Below are positions 41,161-44,370 of a DNA stretch of 44,370 nt, one piece after another. Under the pieces are notes generated by a model that was not told where the DNA came from, did not search any database, and was given only the letters and a program-made list of their open reading frames with translations. Position numbers and translations under genes: made by a program. Source of the DNA: Lachnospiraceae bacterium (GTDB lineage Bacteria > Bacillota > Clostridia > Lachnospirales > Lachnospiraceae); the NCBI GenBank assembly GCA_028693165.1, contig JAQUVX010000028.1, positions 1-44,370 of the forward strand, in the 5' to 3' direction. Position 1 is the first letter of the stretch, and each line of letters begins with the position of its first letter.

Positions 41161-41538
41161 ATGCATCCATGTCCATGGCTGTTCCTTCAGGACAATCTCT
41201 ATGCACTCAGAGGTTTCATCAGTGCCATCTACTCCATCGATCCAGATACCATCGAATCTATTCTTGTCAAAAACCCGTTTCTCCTCGTCACCACCACACA
41301 GGAGGATATCAAAATGATCGCAGAGAACAACAATTACATGAAATCCACCAGAGTAACGCTCCAGGAATTAACCGCAGGCGAACAGATCAAGCTGGCCGCC
41401 GAAACCCGGCTCCGAAATGAATCCGACCTAAATTCCAACTACAGCGCCGGAGTAAAGAACGCACGAGCAGAACTGCTTCCTGTAATCGAATCTCAAGATG
41501 CTGCGCTCAAAGCCCTGCTTGAGCAGAAAAACAATTAA
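41161..41538 (+). pseudogene. Internally deleted PD-(D/E)XK transposase-like gene, 125 codons
   Basis: The reading frame is complete (RBS GAAAGGAGT, stop TAA), but the parts come from opposite ends of the family. DNLYALRGFISAIYSID and IESILVKNPF resemble the N-terminal region of Lachnospiraceae PD-(D/E)XK transposases. VTLQELTAGEQIKLAAETRL and YSAGVKNARAELLP resemble the C-terminal part that follows the nuclease domain. No catalytic D...ExQ/K is present. I read it as a deletion derivative; a short stand-alone gene is the alternative. It is on the opposite strand to its relatives. Confidence 0.5.
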
Positions 41539-41897
41539 CATTCTGCGCAGCACAGCGATCTGCATAAACGCAACGTTGCGACACAGACTTGACACATCTA
41601 AAACAAACGACTTTAACAACTATCTTTTAGTAACCTATTGAGCGTTTACGGACGAATCACCTTCTTGGACGAAAGTAAAAGACCTTCAGCGATGTGAAGA
41701 TTCATATTGACTGATGGTTATTTGACTGGCTCGGATGATTTGTGTGTTAAATCTGAACCAGACCAGACTCCATCACACCATACATCTACATTTTCATATT
41801 TGGACTCTCCAATACGATTTCTCGATATTACTCACAGATTTGAAAATTAGATATCGCTGCCTGTCAGATCACCAGGCAGCCATTCAGATATAACTCT
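41539..41897. other. Intergenic with a direct repeat and a hairpin
   Basis: No gene seen. It contains one copy of an 18-bp repeat (41632-41649) and, near 41850-41875, a GCTGCCTG/CAGGCAGC stem just beyond the stop of the next gene that may be its terminator, though the U-run is weak. Confidence 0.5.
41632..41649. repeat. 18-bp direct repeat, left copy
   Basis: AACCTATTGAGCGTTTAC. The second copy at 42904-42921 differs at one position. Together they bracket the PD-(D/E)XK gene, 1272 bp apart. Confidence 0.65.
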
Positions 41898-42728
41898 TTA
41901 GTTCAAATGATACTTCTCAAGCATCTGCGCACAAAATTCCACGTCGTCATTCAGTCTCGCGATATCCGCAGTGAAACCATCTTTGATCATAGCATTCACC
42001 AGCGCAAGCATACGGGCACTGCCTTCAGCCCTTCCCTTTACCTCACCTTCAGCTAAAGCCTCCGCCGCCCGATCATCCAGCATCTCCTGCATCGTCATAT
42101 ACGATTCCTCCAGTCTTCGGCTTTTCTTCAATGCCGCTACCTTCTGATTCAGCTTCCGAATCCGATCATCCTGCATCTCTTCCGCGCACGCTTCCGTAGA
42201 ATTTTCGATATACTTAAGAAAGTGGATCAGTTCCTGCGGAACTTCCTGCTTGTTTGTTCCTTTCGTATTCAGAAAGATCTTACAACTTCCGTCCCCAAGC
42301 TCTTCCCCTGTTTCCTCGCATACTTCCCGATAGGTGTATCGATATTTCTTCGCATGAAATGGATCAAATGTGCACATAAATACGATAAAGCTTTCCGGCA
42401 GATCCTGAAACTTTGCTCCCGGTTTCAAGAATGTTGCATCCATCTCAGCCTGATGGAACCGCGCCCTCTTGGGCAGCTCCGCCCTATGTCCGTTCTGCAT
42501 CTCCAAATCATAGGACACCTTCATCTCATCTGATGCAAACACATCAAACCTCACATACCGAAAATCTTTCGCATACAACATACTTCGCTCAACCTGTACC
42601 ATCACCGGTCCAACTGGCCTTCCCAAAATAAGCTCCACGACCAACTGACACGTCTCTGCATCCTCCAGTGCTGCCGCGAAAAGAAATGCATCCGTTAAAT
42701 CCAACTCTTGAAATTTCTTCTGTACCAT
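41898..42728 (-). CDS. PD-(D/E)XK nuclease family transposase-like protein, 276 aa
   Basis: The start MVQKKFQELDLTDAFLF at 42728 follows GTAAGGAGAACT. The nuclease fold shows YVRFDVFASDE (D62) and VSYDLEMQNG (E76-x-Q78), then LPKRARFHQAEMDA and LPESFIVFMCTFDPF, the hallmark order of the PDDEXK_2/Rpn-like transposase family. The C-terminal third is charged and helical (IRKLNQKVAALKKSRRLEESY, then a short EGEVKGRAEG repeat). It is a more distant relative of the duplicated Rpn genes and is framed by 18-bp direct repeats. Confidence 0.82.
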   Translation of the reverse strand: MVQKKFQELDLTDAFLFAAALEDAETCQLVVELILGRPVGPVMVQVERSMLYAKDFRYVRFDVFASDEMKVSYDLEMQNGHRAELPKRARFHQAEMDATFLKPGAKFQDLPESFIVFMCTFDPFHAKKYRYTYREVCEETGEELGDGSCKIFLNTKGTNKQEVPQELIHFLKYIENSTEACAEEMQDDRIRKLNQKVAALKKSRRLEESYMTMQEMLDDRAAEALAEGEVKGRAEGSARMLALVNAMIKDGFTADIARLNDDVEFCAQMLEKYHLN

Positions 42729-42783
42729 AGTTCTCCTTACCGACGTATGGTACATATGGAAATCTTGTCTGGTTCATAGCTTG

Positions 42784-42812
42784 ATTATAGTAAATTCGGT
42801 TTGAAATAGCAA
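42784..42812 (-). promoter_or_regulatory. Promoter of the PD-(D/E)XK gene
   Basis: TTGCTA (42812-42807), a 17-bp spacer and TATAAT (42789-42784), about 55 bp before the start codon. Confidence 0.65.
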
Positions 42813-42903
42813 GGGTGAATCACAAAAACATATCGCTTTCTAACCCTCTCCGCCACTTAACTCATCAGGCAAGATATTCCGGTGGAATAGCCGGACGAAC
42901 GTA

Positions 42904-42921
42904 AACCTATTGAGCGGTTAC
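42904..42921. repeat. 18-bp direct repeat, right copy
   Basis: AACCTATTGAGCGGTTAC, 17 of 18 positions identical to 41632-41649, same orientation. Confidence 0.65.
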
Positions 42922-42940
42922 CTATCAACCGCAGCCATCC

Positions 42941-42988
42941 ACAAAAAGGTGGTGCCATCGCCCCACTGGGATACGATGACACCACCTT
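42941..42988 (-). terminator. Terminator of the LPxTG gene
   Basis: Read leftward, AAGGTGGTGTCATCG pairs with CGATGGCACCACCTT with one mismatch, followed by TTTTTGT. It lies 47 bp after the stop of the surface-protein gene. Confidence 0.8.
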
Positions 42989-43034
42989 CTATATTGCTCT
43001 TCAAATATCTAATTCTGTTGTTCGTAAATCCTGA

Positions 43035-44370
43035 TTACTGATCCTCTTTCCGTTTCTTGAGAGCCACGCCAAATGCGAGCATCATACTCGAAATCAGGAA
43101 GAGTAATCCAGTTGCATCAGCTGCATCGCCTGTCTTCGGCAGAGCTGCTAACGGTACATCTTCATCATCGATCGCGAACAAGCTTTCTACATCACCGTTG
43201 CTGCCATCACTCGGCAGATTTGCTAACGGTACTGCATCCGGATCAATCGTTACTGTCGGTGCTCCTGGACCACCTGGTGTCGTTCCACCGTTGTCGCTCG
43301 GGCCAGTTGAGCCTCCGCCGTTACCGTTACCGCCAGTGCCGCCTCCGCCACCGGTTGATCTCCACTGCGCGGTATAAACTGCATTGCCTGTTACCTTATC
43401 CGCAATGGTAATATCCCATCCATCGAATCGATAGCTTCCGTTTGCTGTTGTTTCGCCGCTGAATGCCGGTGTGTTAGTTCCATAGTCCAAACCATTGTAA
43501 TTCTGCTCTGCGAATGAACCACGGTTTCCAGGTCTGTAAGTTACTGTAAACTGCTGTTTAAAGTAAACTTTCAATACCAAGCCGTTGTCTCCTGTAACAG
43601 TTCCTGTCAGTACATTGCTTGCCGCCGTATCAAACGCATAGCCAGCGGTAGGTGTCTTATCAGTCTCTGTTGCCTCAACAACCGATGCGGTAGTTCCTGT
43701 TCTAGTACTAGAATCGTTCGCTGTAGTCGGATATGAACCATCGGTCTGATAGTAGAACTCAACTATATACTTGGTATCGCTGTTTGCCACCCATGTAGCT
43801 GTATAAACAACATCCTTTGTTACGGTAGGCGCTACTTTAATATCCCATCCTGCAAATGTATAACCTTCTGCTCCAGTGGTTTTTCCCTTAAAGGCCGGTG
43901 TCTCAACTCCAAAATCAAGATCCTTTGTTTCCTGCTTTGCAAATGTTCCAAGTGTACCTGGCTCATAACTTACAGTAAACTGCTTCTTGAAGTAAACGCT
44001 GAGAACAAGACTTCCATCTCCAGCAATTTCACCTTCATATCCTTCATGTTTCGTTGTATCCAGTACATATCCTGTACGTTCCGACACCTTATCTACATCC
44101 GTTACCTTTGCTGTTGTTGCAGTTGTTCCGGTTTTTACAACATCCTTAGATGCTACTTGCGGATAAGTCCCATCATCATTCTGGTAAAAATACTCTATGG
44201 TATACTTCGTATCTCTGTTAGCTGTAAAGTTTCCTGACAGTTCTACTGCCTTCGCCGGCATGCTGAACTTTCCGCCCGCTACTGCTGCATCTGTTGTCTT
44301 CCAGCCACTGAACGTATATCCTGCCGCATTTGCTGCTGCGGCTACCGTTACATCTGCCCCGTATACATAC
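43035..44370 (-). CDS. LPxTG-anchored cell-wall protein with InlB/MucBP-type repeats, partial (5' end off window)
   Basis: The frame stays open to the right edge, so the start is outside. At least two repeat units of about 140 residues are seen. Each has TKYxxExxYQxDGxYP, a GTT-A-V-TD stretch, QFTVxYxPG and GYxFxGWDI, a mix of MucBP-like and Listeria-Bacteroides (Flg_new) repeats. A Gly/Ser/Pro-rich linker follows. The C-terminus has LPKTGD, a hydrophobic helix (FLISSMMLAFGVAL) and a positive tail (KKRKEDQ), the full sortase signal. It should be a surface adhesin-like protein attached to peptidoglycan, which supports a monoderm host. Confidence 0.9.
   Translation of the reverse strand, partial: YVYGADVTVAAAANAAGYTFSGWKTTDAAVAGGKFSMPAKAVELSGNFTANRDTKYTIEYFYQNDDGTYPQVASKDVVKTGTTATTAKVTDVDKVSERTGYVLDTTKHEGYEGEIAGDGSLVLSVYFKKQFTVSYEPGTLGTFAKQETKDLDFGVETPAFKGKTTGAEGYTFAGWDIKVAPTVTKDVVYTATWVANSDTKYIVEFYYQTDGSYPTTANDSSTRTGTTASVVEATETDKTPTAGYAFDTAASNVLTGTVTGDNGLVLKVYFKQQFTVTYRPGNRGSFAEQNYNGLDYGTNTPAFSGETTANGSYRFDGWDITIADKVTGNAVYTAQWRSTGGGGGTGGNGNGGGSTGPSDNGGTTPGGPGAPTVTIDPDAVPLANLPSDGSNGDVESLFAIDDEDVPLAALPKTGDAADATGLLFLISSMMLAFGVALKKRKEDQ

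Noticed and set aside
40988-41317. 109-codon open frame upstream of the deleted transposase-like gene
   Set aside because: Overlaps the better-supported frame at 41161, has no ribosome site and reads as unordered sequence.
38283-42728. Classical insertion sequences with terminal inverted repeats
   Set aside because: No DDE transposase and no terminal inverted repeats were found around the Rpn/PD-(D/E)XK genes; only direct repeats are visible.
1-44370. CRISPR array
   Set aside because: The repeats seen (operators, decamers, 18-bp direct repeats) do not have the repeat-spacer unit of a CRISPR locus, and no cas gene is present. The PD-(D/E)XK nuclease with cysteines resembles Cas4 only at fold level.

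Overview
The window looks like a chromosome segment of a Gram-positive gut Clostridium-type bacterium, most likely Lachnospiraceae. The support is the secG-rnr-smpB-ssrA gene order, a T-box leader on pheST, YesM/YesN-type two-component signalling, alanine/threonine-rich lipoprotein linkers, an LPxTG-anchored surface protein and several Rpn/PD-(D/E)XK transposase-like genes. No database search was possible, so family names rest on motifs and gene context.

Region 1 (1-13100) is the end of a prophage or phage-like integrative element sitting at the 3' end of ssrA (tmRNA). A leftward early operon (minus strand, 9408 down to the left edge) carries small unknown genes, a recombination module (candidate annealing protein, Cys-rich PD-(D/E)XK nuclease, HerA-type ATPase), a DUF2303-like protein, a DUF4373 replication protein and accessory genes. 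A divergent switch at 9426-9605 has two good promoters and six copies of a TCTCTAA operator element. Rightward from it lie a CI/ImmR-like repressor, an ImmA-like metallopeptidase, an AT-rich SAP-domain gene of unknown function and a tyrosine integrase next to ssrA.

Region 2 (13100-23800) is core genome on the minus strand: ssrA, ilvE, smpB, rnr, secG, eno, pheT, pheS with a T-box leader, and a DUF1905 protein. SmpB, RNase R and tmRNA act together in trans-translation. A long hairpin holds the eno ribosome binding site.

Region 3 (23900-30600) is a TRAP transporter system: a YesM-like kinase and YesN-like regulator upstream, then dctP-dctQ-dctM and a second dctP, with hairpins between cistrons that probably set protein ratios.

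Region 4 (30700-37400) is an RND efflux operon in the order membrane fusion protein, RND permease, and two TolC-like proteins. That is unusual next to a sortase-anchored, monoderm-type surface protein.

Region 5 (37400-44370) is accessory. It holds an orphan HPt protein, degenerate 10-bp tandem repeats, a recent tandem duplication of an Rpn-type nuclease gene whose structured leader could mask its own ribosome binding site, remnants of related genes, another PD-(D/E)XK gene bracketed by 18-bp direct repeats, and a truncated LPxTG protein at the right edge.

The best candidates for something undescribed are the Rpn leader with mutually exclusive hairpins, the HerA/nuclease/annealing module with its DUF2303-like neighbour, the SAP-domain lysogeny gene, the eno hairpin, and the Gram-positive RND-TolC operon.
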